Shown here: piece by piece, positions 9,284 to 17,185 of the stretch
Numbering within the stretch: position 1 is the stretch's first letter
How the letters are laid out: each line of letters starts with the position of its first letter
Origin: Candidatus Daviesbacteria bacterium RIFCSPHIGHO2_02_FULL_39_12
Lineage (GTDB): Bacteria > Patescibacteriota > Microgenomatia > Daviesbacterales > UBA10151
NCBI GenBank assembly: GCA_001777055.1
Contig: MFCX01000007.1
Coordinates: 1 to 37,872, forward strand
Direction: 5' to 3'
DNA length: 37,872 bases
The notes under the pieces: generated by a model
What the model saw: the letters and a program-made list of their open reading frames with translations, nothing else
What the model was told of the DNA's origin: nothing
Database searches by the model: none
Made by a program: the position numbers and the translations under genes

Positions 9284-9649
9284 ATTATTGCCGGATTTAT
9301 ATTTACTGCGTTTACAGGTTTAGCGCTATCACAAATTACTCTGGTTAATGCTGCGTCAGATAAGACACCAATAACAGGACCGGTAACAGGACCGGTAATT
9401 ATTGGCAAACCATCTCCTTGTAATAATATCGGTGATGTGAACCAGGATGGCAGAGTAACTTTTGCCGATGCACAGACGGTTCTAAAAATAGTAGCCAGAC
9501 TCGATCCTTACAAAAATCCGACAAGAGAGCAAATCAGAAGAGGGGACGTTGACGCAAATAAGAGAATTACAAGCGTTGATGCGTTAAAAATTCAAAGATA
9601 TGTCTTAAATTTAGACTCTACTTTTCGCGCTTGTACTGTGAAAAAGTAA
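9284..9649 (+). CDS. Secreted dockerin-like (type I) protein; exact start uncertain
   Basis: ORF 9254..9649; signal-like 'MKFRIIAGFIFTAFTGLALS'; two Ca-binding-like repeats 'GDVNQDGRVTFADAQTVLKIVAR' and 'GDVDANKRITSVDALKIQRYVLN'. The ORF-track start is 9254; the MKF methionine lies downstream of it near 9270-9285. Confidence 0.8.
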   Translation: MIAGFIFTAFTGLALSQITLVNAASDKTPITGPVTGPVIIGKPSPCNNIGDVNQDGRVTFADAQTVLKIVARLDPYKNPTREQIRRGDVDANKRITSVDALKIQRYVLNLDSTFRACTVKK

Positions 9650-9675
9650 GAAGAATCATGTGATAAACTGGGAGC

Positions 9676-10767
9676 ATGATACCCGCCCTGATAATATTCT
9701 TTTTATTATTTCTCCTTCCATTTATTGTTTTGCCTATTGGTATTTCTCCATTTGAATCCTCAAAAGTCATTGTGGCAGAGATCGCTATCGAATTGTTGGC
9801 ATTGGTTTATTTTTATACTCATCCTAAGCAGATTTTTAAAATCCTAAACACTTTGTTTGGGAAATTAATCTTTGTACTTTTAATCCTTACTGTAATTCAT
9901 CTGCCTTTCCAGATTACTAACAATACTTTTTTTGGTAATGCTTTCAGGCTGCAGGGGATTTTTTTGCTGTGGCATTTAATAGTTTTCTCTGTTATCTCCG
10001 GCAATATTAAACTGGAGCATATACCAAAATGGTTTTATCCGGTTCCCCTGCCCGGATTATTGCTGGGGACATTACTGGTTGGTTTGAACTTAAACGGCCG
10101 CAGTGTGGGTACTCTGGGTGAGCCGAATGCCCTGGCTGCAACTGCGGTCTTTTTATTCCCCTTTGCATTTTTTGCTTATCAAAAGAATTCTTTCAAAATT
10201 TTAGCATTTATTTTTACAATTACTATAATTTTACTGTCAGGATCAAGGTCTGCTTTACTGGCATTGTTACTTGAAGTATTGCTATTATTCTTAATTCAAA
10301 AAGTAAAATTTTCTTTTGTTAAAGCATTCACTGTTTGTATTATGCTTTTTAGCTTAAGCCTATATTTGCCATTCCTGCAGGGCGGAGGCTTGTATGAAAA
10401 TAGAGCTGAAATCTGGCAGACAGCTTTTTATGCCGGATCAACTTCCCCGCTGTTAGGTCATGGCTTTGGTAATGCCACCGGCGCTTTACAAACTGCTGCA
10501 AAATCCTTGGATAATAATATAAAGTATCAGTTTGTAGACAGCAGCCATAATTTTGTGCTTGACTGGTGGATCCAGGGAGGTTTACCAGGCGTAATAATGA
10601 TTTTATTTATGGTGAGTTATTCTTTCCGACAGTTTATTATAAACAAACGGTTTCTTGAAATTACAGCTTTCCTAGGAATTATTACAGCCATGTCATTTAA
10701 CCCAACCAGCGTTACTGTTTTAATAGCCTTCTGGTGGCTGATTGGCCGGGGATTTGCGGCCTCTTAA
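9676..10767 (+). CDS. O-antigen ligase / Wzy-like polytopic membrane protein
   Basis: 363 aa, many TM segments; 'GHGFGNATGALQTAA...DSSHNFVLDWWIQGGLPGVIM' resembles the Wzy_C signature. Confidence 0.8.
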   Translation: MIPALIIFFLLFLLPFIVLPIGISPFESSKVIVAEIAIELLALVYFYTHPKQIFKILNTLFGKLIFVLLILTVIHLPFQITNNTFFGNAFRLQGIFLLWHLIVFSVISGNIKLEHIPKWFYPVPLPGLLLGTLLVGLNLNGRSVGTLGEPNALAATAVFLFPFAFFAYQKNSFKILAFIFTITIILLSGSRSALLALLLEVLLLFLIQKVKFSFVKAFTVCIMLFSLSLYLPFLQGGGLYENRAEIWQTAFYAGSTSPLLGHGFGNATGALQTAAKSLDNNIKYQFVDSSHNFVLDWWIQGGLPGVIMILFMVSYSFRQFIINKRFLEITAFLGIITAMSFNPTSVTVLIAFWWLIGRGFAAS

Positions 10768-12119
10768 ATTTTAAACCTTCTATCCGATAAAAACGGATTA
10801 GGTTTTCTGTACACCTTAATCGAATTTAACAAGGTTCCTCTTTGTAAGGTAAATTCTCCATATTTGTCATTAATTTTGTCTAAGGCTTTAGTGATGATTA
10901 TTTGTTTTTGATCATCTTCCAATAAGCTTAAATTCTGAGGAGTAATAGGTTGCAGATTTGAGATGGAAACTCCAATCATCCTAATCTTATCTTTATCCCA
11001 AATCTGATGAAAGATTTTCCAGGCAGCTTTAAGTATTTCCAATCCATCGTTGGTATAGAAAATAGTAATTTGCATTCCATTACTTTTAAAGACACCTCCG
11101 AGGTGTAATCGCATTTCTTCTCCTGGGTTTCCACTGGAAACCCGTCCTTCGGACCCTCGGAGGTGGAAACTAAAAGCCTCTCTGTACCAGCAATGTATAG
11201 TTTTACCTACTAACTTTTTAGCCCGGAGCCTTCTGGCTATTAGTTCTGTTAATTTCAAAAGGATTTGTTTAATTTCTTGAGGACTGTCTGTATCATGATC
11301 AATAGTATACCTGTGCCCGATAGATTTTACTTCTTCTTTTTCATAAAAAGGGATCACTTTAGAATGGTCAATACCCCTGGCCATATTGTACAAAGTTTGC
11401 CCATAAGATTTAAAGGAAGAGAGTAAAGTCTCCAGAGGCGCCTGTCTTAGCTGTTTAAAATTAAATATACCCATATTATTTAATCTTTTTTTAATCCTGG
11501 GACCAATTCCGCAAATTCCATCAAGTTTTATCCTATCCAGAATAAATTTTGCAGCCTCTTCATCTTCAATTACTACCAAGCCATTGGGTTTGTATAAAGA
11601 CCCGGCCAGTTTTGCCATTAATTTGTTATAAGAAATACCAATGGAACAAGTAATCCACTCGCCAACTTCTTCCCTAATTCTTTTTTTAATATCTTGGGCA
11701 ATAGTGACTAGAGTCGAGAGTCTAGAATCTAGATTCTTGCGACTAGACTCTATTTCTAAAAAGCATTCATCTATAGAAAACACCTCCAAATACGGGCTGT
11801 AAGAGCTTAAAATGGCCAAAAAACGCTTGGTGCACTCCAAATACTTATCAGAGTCCCCGGGGACTAAAATCAGGCCAGGGCAAAGTTTTTTTGCCTGCCA
11901 AATTTGCATACCTGTTTTAACCCCAAACCTTTTGGCCTCTATCGAAGCTGCACCTAAAACCGTTCTTTTCATTCGATCTCCTCCTGTTACCCCGATAGGT
12001 TTACCTCGTAGTCTAGGGTTAACCTGCTGCTCCACAGCGGCAAAATAGCTGTTAAAATCTATATGAAGGATAACCTTATTATTTATTGTGTATCTTCCTC
12101 CACTGCTTCCAGAAACCAC
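10764..12119 (-). CDS. dinB: DNA polymerase IV (Y-family), with two palindrome-encoded internal insertions
   Basis: 'VILHIDFNSYFAAVEQQVNPRLRGKPIGVTG', 'FSIDECFLEIE', 'ITCSIGISYNKLMAKLAGSLYKPNGL', 'ICGIGPRIKKRLNNMGI'. Confidence 0.92.
   Translation of the reverse strand: MVSGSSGGRYTINNKVILHIDFNSYFAAVEQQVNPRLRGKPIGVTGGDRMKRTVLGAASIEAKRFGVKTGMQIWQAKKLCPGLILVPGDSDKYLECTKRFLAILSSYSPYLEVFSIDECFLEIESSRKNLDSRLSTLVTIAQDIKKRIREEVGEWITCSIGISYNKLMAKLAGSLYKPNGLVVIEDEEAAKFILDRIKLDGICGIGPRIKKRLNNMGIFNFKQLRQAPLETLLSSFKSYGQTLYNMARGIDHSKVIPFYEKEEVKSIGHRYTIDHDTDSPQEIKQILLKLTELIARRLRAKKLVGKTIHCWYREAFSFHLRGSEGRVSSGNPGEEMRLHLGGVFKSNGMQITIFYTNDGLEILKAAWKIFHQIWDKDKIRMIGVSISNLQPITPQNLSLLEDDQKQIIITKALDKINDKYGEFTLQRGTLLNSIKVYRKPNPFLSDRRFKI
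11093..11165. repeat. Palindromic element inside dinB (copy A)
   Basis: Outer arms CACCTCCGAGG (11093-11103) / CCTCGGAGGTG (11155-11165), perfect; inner GGGTTTCC-ACT-GGAAACCC (11125-11143), perfect. Confidence 0.85.
11717..11751. repeat. Palindromic element inside dinB (copy B)
   Basis: AGAGTCTAG (11717-11725) / CTAGACTCT (11743-11751) plus the 14-nt palindrome AGAATCTAGATTCT (11724-11737). Confidence 0.8.
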
Positions 12120-12367
12120 TTTAAACTTTTGGTATCAAAAGCCAAACGGTAAAAATTCCCCTGGGCAGAAACCGAAAAGTGGTAAGCAGTTGAGGAGCCG
12201 TTTTGCGAAGTATGCACTAAATTAATTTTATTGATCTTGATTTGTCGCCCTTTCCAAAAAAAAACAAGAGGCCTGACAGCGCTTTTTTCAAACAAGACCC
12301 AGACATTAATAGGTTCCAAAATTTCTACCATGAAATAATTATTATCCGAAATAAACCCAAATATCAA
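12083..12367 (-). CDS. Hypothetical protein upstream of dinB
   Basis: 94-aa ORF overlapping the dinB start; true start may be internal (MVEILEPINVWVLFEKS...). Confidence 0.6.
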   Translation of the reverse strand: MIFGFISDNNYFMVEILEPINVWVLFEKSAVRPLVFFWKGRQIKINKINLVHTSQNGSSTAYHFSVSAQGNFYRLAFDTKSLKWFLEAVEEDTQ

Positions 12368-12477
12368 GAGGGTAAAACTTTGAATGAGCTAAATATCAAC
12401 AGTTTTCTGGTAAAATAGCAGCATGTTTGTTGAGAGTCCAACTATAAGAATCGCTACTTACCTTCCACAGTAAAATT

Positions 12478-14190
12478 ATGAAATATATCCTTTTACTACT
12501 TTTCTGGTTTACCATTTTCAGCACAGCAACTCTAAATTCTAATGTTTATGCCATAGCTGATCCTCTATCAGTTCCCAATAATAAGTTTGGCATACATATT
12601 ATTCAGGCTACGCCTGATGAATCTTCTCCTGCTGCACAACTTGTTAATTCTTCAGGCGGTGACTGGGGCTATGTTACTGTTTTAATAGAAAGTGAAGACC
12701 GTAACCAAAATAAATGGCAGGAATTTTTTAATGATTTAAGAAGGAGGCATTTAATACCCATTGTCCGTTTAGCTACACAGCCGGAAGGAAACTTTTGGAA
12801 AAGGCCCTATGAGGGTGAGGAGCAAGCCTGGGCAGACTTTTTAGATAACCTGAATTGGCCCACCAAAAATAGATATGTGGTTATCTATAATGAGCCTAAT
12901 CACAGTCAGGAATGGGGAAATTCTGTTGACCCTAAATTGTATACAGAAACTTTAGATAAGACTATCACAGAATTGAAAAATAAAAATGGAGACTTTTTTG
13001 TACTCAATGCAGGCTTGGATGCTTCCACCCCACATCAGCCACCGGACTATTTTGATGCATACATTTTTTTACAACAAATGGCGCGGGCTGTCCCGGGTAT
13101 TTTTGATAAATTAGACGGTTGGGTTTCCCATTCCTATCCTAATCCGGGTTTTGTTGGCTCCCCTAATGCCCAAGGACGGGGTACTATCAGAACCTGGCAA
13201 TGGGAGTTGCAAATTCTAAAGGAATTAGGACTTACAAAAAAACTTCCGGTCTTTATTACTGAAACCGGCTGGAAGCATGCCGAAGGGTTAACCTATGATC
13301 CTGCTTTGCCTACGGCAGACACTATTTCTGATTATTTTAAAACCGCATTTACCTCAGCTTGGAATAACAACCAAATAGCGGCAGTGACACCTTTTTTACT
13401 GGATTACCAGGAAATTCCTTTCGATCACTTTGCCTTTAAAAAAATCAATCGTGAAAAGCAGGCTAATTATTATCCTTTTTACCAAACTATTGTAGAGTTA
13501 AATAAAACCAAAGGTAAACCAATACAAGGAAATAAAGCCCAATTAGTCAAAGGTGAAATTTATAGCTCCCTTGTGGCCGGCGAGACTTATAATATCTCTT
13601 TAGTTTTTAAAAATACCGGCCAATCGATCTGGAATGATGGAGAGCAATTAAAACTGGTGCCTGTGCAAGGCGATCAACAACTGCGGATGCAAACAGTAGA
13701 ATTACCTGCCGGAGTTAAAATTGAACCAGGCCAGGAATACACATTTAATTTTAGGGTAAAAACACCCGAACAGGGAAATTTTAAGGTAATCCTGAACTTA
13801 TTTTCCGGGGCCCGGCAGTTTGATTCTGATCCTTTAGAATTTAGCGGAAAAGTTAAATCTCCGGTGATATTACTGATTAAATCTTCTCTAAAATGGAAAA
13901 AAGATCTGGCAGGAGACTATATTCTGAAGATTTCCGGGCCAGTCGGTGAAAGCTTCAGATCAATAGTTCTGAAAAATGGCGGAGTGTCGGATGAAATAGA
14001 AGCCAGAAATATACTGCCGGATTATCCTTTTGAATTTACCTTAACTCATCCCTACTATTATCCTGCTACAATCAAACAAACAGTGAGTACCGGTTTAAAT
14101 GTTTTGGATTTTGGCACTCTACAGCCTGACTTTATTTCTGCCATCCTAAATCCTAAAGAATTCTTAAAACTACTGCCGTTTTCAAACTAA
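12478..14190 (+). CDS. Secreted glycoside-hydrolase-like protein (TIM-barrel, cellulase superfamily-like) with C-terminal beta domains
   Basis: Signal peptide; 'RYVVIYNEPNHSQEWG' (NEP motif) and 'LPVFITETGWKHAEG' (E-T-G nucleophile-like motif); C-terminal Ig-like segment. Confidence 0.8.
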   Translation: MKYILLLLFWFTIFSTATLNSNVYAIADPLSVPNNKFGIHIIQATPDESSPAAQLVNSSGGDWGYVTVLIESEDRNQNKWQEFFNDLRRRHLIPIVRLATQPEGNFWKRPYEGEEQAWADFLDNLNWPTKNRYVVIYNEPNHSQEWGNSVDPKLYTETLDKTITELKNKNGDFFVLNAGLDASTPHQPPDYFDAYIFLQQMARAVPGIFDKLDGWVSHSYPNPGFVGSPNAQGRGTIRTWQWELQILKELGLTKKLPVFITETGWKHAEGLTYDPALPTADTISDYFKTAFTSAWNNNQIAAVTPFLLDYQEIPFDHFAFKKINREKQANYYPFYQTIVELNKTKGKPIQGNKAQLVKGEIYSSLVAGETYNISLVFKNTGQSIWNDGEQLKLVPVQGDQQLRMQTVELPAGVKIEPGQEYTFNFRVKTPEQGNFKVILNLFSGARQFDSDPLEFSGKVKSPVILLIKSSLKWKKDLAGDYILKISGPVGESFRSIVLKNGGVSDEIEARNILPDYPFEFTLTHPYYYPATIKQTVSTGLNVLDFGTLQPDFISAILNPKEFLKLLPFSN

Positions 14191-14228
14191 CTTACAATTT
14201 TGGTATATTTTGATACATTTAATCCTAG

Positions 14229-14257
14229 TTGACCCAGGATTAAAAAAGGTGTATAAA
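14229..14257 (+). promoter_or_regulatory. Sigma70-like promoter (TTGACC-17-TATAAA) with overlapping 9+9 inverted repeat
   Basis: TTGACC 14229-14234, TATAAA 14252-14257, 17-nt spacer; TTTAATCCT (14218-14226) / AGGATTAAA (14236-14244) brackets the -35. Confidence 0.6.
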
Positions 14258-14259
14258 TA

Positions 14260-14349
14260 GGGGACCTGTAAAAAACAGCAATGTTTTTGAATTAATTGCA
14301 AGATTAATTAACAGGTTCTCTATGAATCCCGCTGCAAGGCGGGATTTTT
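14260..14349 (+). ncRNA. Putative structured small RNA: 3-way junction plus terminator hairpin
   Basis: Outer stem GGGGACCTGT (14260-14269)/ACAGGTTCTC (14311-14320); hairpins AAAAACA-GCAA-TGTTTTT and AATTAATT-GCAA-GATTAATT; terminator hairpin AATCCCGCT-GCAA-GGCGGGATT followed by TTT. Confidence 0.5.
14325..14349 (+). terminator. Rho-independent terminator
   Basis: AATCCCGCT-GCAA-GGCGGGATT-TTT. Confidence 0.7.
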
Positions 14350-14389
14350 AGTGGAGAATTAGATTTTAAACTGGTACAATTACTTTTAC

Positions 14390-14466
14390 GGTGGTGTGTG
14401 CCGAACGGCTTAGGCATCGCCCTGTGGAGGCGATTTTAGCGGGTTCGACTCCCGTACACCACCCCA
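14390..14466 (+). tRNA. tRNA-His (anticodon GTG), encoded G-1 and CCA
   Basis: Acceptor GTGGTGT/ACACCAC with G-1:C73, anticodon stem TCGCC/GGCGA with loop CTGTGGA, T-arm GCGGG-TTCGACT-CCCGT, then CCA. Confidence 0.9.
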
Positions 14467-14476
14467 GCAATTTTAG

Positions 14477-14767
14477 TTATAATATTGGAGTAACTTTCTG
14501 TTCTATCTTGTCTACTCTTTCTTCCAAATGGTCGTATTCTTCCCTAGTTGGAGTATCATCCTCCAGATATGCAAGCTGTTTACCAATTTTATCCATTCTC
14601 TCAGTCAAATTTTTGTCAACTTGATCTATCCTACTTTCCAATCCATCTATTCTTCCTTCTAATTTTTTATCAAGTTTATCAATTTTACTCGATACTTCTT
14701 GTCTGAAGGAACTTTGTCCATTGATAATAGCCCGAAGCATTTTTTGAGTATCATTCATATTAACCAT
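14477..14767 (-). CDS. Small coiled-coil protein, hypothetical
   Basis: 96-aa heptad-like ORF (KIDKLDKKLEGRIDGLESRIDQVDKNLTERMDKIGKQL). Confidence 0.7.
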   Translation of the reverse strand: MVNMNDTQKMLRAIINGQSSFRQEVSSKIDKLDKKLEGRIDGLESRIDQVDKNLTERMDKIGKQLAYLEDDTPTREEYDHLEERVDKIEQKVTPIL

Positions 14768-14889
14768 AGTTCTATCATAATTTTAAGAAACTAAAATTAC
14801 AAGCAGGTTTATATAGATCAAAATCTCTCATCTGGGTACAAGCTACGTCCAGCCACCCACCCCTGCATAGATTAGGTTGGTGTAATAAG

Positions 14890-15445
14890 TTAATTACCAA
14901 TATCCTTTACGACTTTACTATTCTTTACAATCCCCCAGTCAGCAAAATTATTTGTGCTAAGTCTCTAATACGTATTATCAAGGATATTTAAAAGCTGTGC
15001 AAAATACATATTTATAGTAAAACTATGCCCCACTATTAAGATTTTCTTATTTTCATATTCTTTATCAAGCTCTTCAATTTTTTTAGAGAATCTATTAAGC
15101 GCATGATTTGTGGTTTCCCAATTATAGACTGACTCCTCAGGATTTTCTAGGCAGGATTTTACTCTTTCTTCGTATTCCTCTGGCTTTACAAATCCACCCT
15201 TATCTCGATCTAATTCACTAATCTCTTCAATCTGTATTATTTCTTTTCCTAATGCATCAGCTATGGGTTTAGCAGTCTGGTAGGCTTTCTTCTCCCCAAT
15301 GGAATGAGGAGATCCCTAACTTTTCTTCAACCTCAGAGACTTCTGATTCTATTTATTCTAGATTCTTGATTTTTATATAAACGATGACCGTAGTAGCATG
15401 ACCTGTCTTTGTGTGAATACCAGATTCATCAATGAAGATAACCAT
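14890..15445 (-). pseudogene. Degraded chimeric ORF: DUF3800-like N-terminus joined to histidine-phosphatase (PGAM-like) C-terminus
   Basis: Manual translation: MVIFIDESGIHTKTGHATTVIVYIKIKNLE*IESEVSEVEEKLGISSFHWGE[frameshift]KKAYQTAKPIADALGKEIIQIEEIS...KKILIVGHSFTINMYFAQLLNILDNTY*RLSTNNFADWGIVKNSKVVKDIGN*. Confidence 0.65.
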
Positions 15446-15593
15446 AAATTAGCTAAACTATATCATAGTCAGGAATCATATAAATAGGCACAAATTCCTT
15501 CACTTGGGTACAAACGGCATCTGCCCAGTCACCCCAAGTATTTTTAGCCTGAAATTTTAATACCACTAAGGGGACAGTTTGAACCCAAAGAAG

Positions 15594-17180
15594 TTACTCT
15601 GAAAATAGTATTATTCCCTCTGAAGGACGCAGAAGGATCTGATCTTTTTCTTTCCTGTTTTCAACATCAAGCTTTGTGGATAATACAGTGCGCCAACTAC
15701 TTTTTGGCAATTCAACTATTTGTTCTTCTTGCGAAAAATTTGCCAGTATAAGGGTTTTTTCTTCCTTTTCTTTTCTCACGAATCCTAATACGTTTGGATT
15801 TTTGAAGTCTAAAGGAACAAGCTTTCCTTCTTCTAAACTTTTTCTAGTTTTCCTTAATTTAATAACAGATTTATATAAATTCAGAAAAGATTTATTATCC
15901 TTTTCCTCGGAGGCTACATTCCTTTCTTTAAACTCTTTCTCTAAAGGAAGCCAAGGTTCTACATCTGAAAAGCCCCCAAATCTAGATGCATCCCATTGCA
16001 TAGGTGTCCGCTGTGGATCGCGTCCAAAATCAAAACCCTTCATATTAACAGCCATCGGGTCCCTTGCTTTCTCCTCAGGGATCTCAACATCCCGCATTCC
16101 AAGTTCTTCTCCGTAATATATAAACGGCACTCCCCGAAGCGTAAGCTGAAGAAGGGCTGCTGTTCGCGCAGAACCTTCTCCCAATTTTGCAGCTATTCTT
16201 GACTGATCGTGATTGCCTAAAACATAAGTGGGGTAATAATCTTGACCTACTAACTCATCAAATTCATCAATAAACTTCTTTTGTTCTGTAGCATTCCATG
16301 GAAGAGATATAAATGAAAAATTAAAAGGAGCAAAGCTTTGGTGGCCGACTATCTTGTAAAGATTCACTATCTCGTGCAAGAAAGTATAAATCTCACAAAC
16401 CATAAATCTATCATCAAATTCATTTACGACATTATTAAGCTTTTTAAGCATATTAAGGGTTTCCGGTAAAGCAATAGTGTAAATATGCAACAGGCTGTCA
16501 TACTGCATGTGATGTTCGGAATACAAGGGATTACGCGGTTCATCCCGGAAAAAGGGATCCTTAAAAAGGTAGTATGCTACGTCTACCCTGAATCCATCCA
16601 CCCCTTTTTTCATCCAATGCCGCATCACATTTAATATCTCCTCAACTACCTGCGGATTTCTCCAGTTTAGATCGGGCTGGCTTACATCAAAAGTATGCAA
16701 GTAATATTCATGAGTTTTCTTATCCAGTTCCCAGGCAGATCCGCCAAATTGAGACAGCCAATTATTGGGAACAACTCCATTCTTCTTGGGAGGTTTCCAG
16801 ATATACCAGTCCCTTTTGGGATTATCTTCAGAAGATCTGGACTGTCTAAACCAAGGATGCTCGAAAGATGTGTGATTAGGGACAAAATCCATAAGCACTT
16901 TTATATCCTTGCCGTGTGCCTTTTTTATTAAACTATCAAAATCAGAAAGGTTTCCAAATATTGGATCAATATCATAATAATTTGAAATATCGTAGCCGAA
17001 ATCATGCATTGGTGATTGGTAAATAGGAGACAACCATAGCGCATCTACTCCCAAATCCTTTAAATAATCTAATTTTTCTGCTATTCCGTTTAGATCGCCT
17101 ATTCCGTCTCCGTTGCTGTCTTTAAAACTTCGCGGATAGATTTGATAGATAATCCTCTTACCCCATTTATTGTCAACCAT
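15594..17180 (-). CDS. GH13 alpha-glucosidase / oligo-1,6-glucosidase or trehalose-synthase-like
   Basis: 'IYQIYPRSFKDSNGDGIGDLNGI', 'DFVPNHTSFEHPWF', 'GVDGFRVDVAYYLF', 'VLGNHDQSRIAAKLG'. Confidence 0.93.
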   Translation of the reverse strand: MVDNKWGKRIIYQIYPRSFKDSNGDGIGDLNGIAEKLDYLKDLGVDALWLSPIYQSPMHDFGYDISNYYDIDPIFGNLSDFDSLIKKAHGKDIKVLMDFVPNHTSFEHPWFRQSRSSEDNPKRDWYIWKPPKKNGVVPNNWLSQFGGSAWELDKKTHEYYLHTFDVSQPDLNWRNPQVVEEILNVMRHWMKKGVDGFRVDVAYYLFKDPFFRDEPRNPLYSEHHMQYDSLLHIYTIALPETLNMLKKLNNVVNEFDDRFMVCEIYTFLHEIVNLYKIVGHQSFAPFNFSFISLPWNATEQKKFIDEFDELVGQDYYPTYVLGNHDQSRIAAKLGEGSARTAALLQLTLRGVPFIYYGEELGMRDVEIPEEKARDPMAVNMKGFDFGRDPQRTPMQWDASRFGGFSDVEPWLPLEKEFKERNVASEEKDNKSFLNLYKSVIKLRKTRKSLEEGKLVPLDFKNPNVLGFVRKEKEEKTLILANFSQEEQIVELPKSSWRTVLSTKLDVENRKEKDQILLRPSEGIILFSE

Positions 17181-17185
17181 ATTAT

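Noticed and set aside
9254-9649. Cellulosome component
   Set aside because: Dockerin-like repeats are present but there is no cohesin or scaffoldin in the window; isolated dockerin-like proteins are common outside cellulosomes.
14817-14870. Apparent diverged direct repeat of 15501-15535 (GGGTACAA...CACCCC; translated WLDVACTQ vs WADAVCTQ)
   Set aside because: Only about 23/32 nt identity over a short stretch; suggestive of a shared gene relic but too weak to claim.
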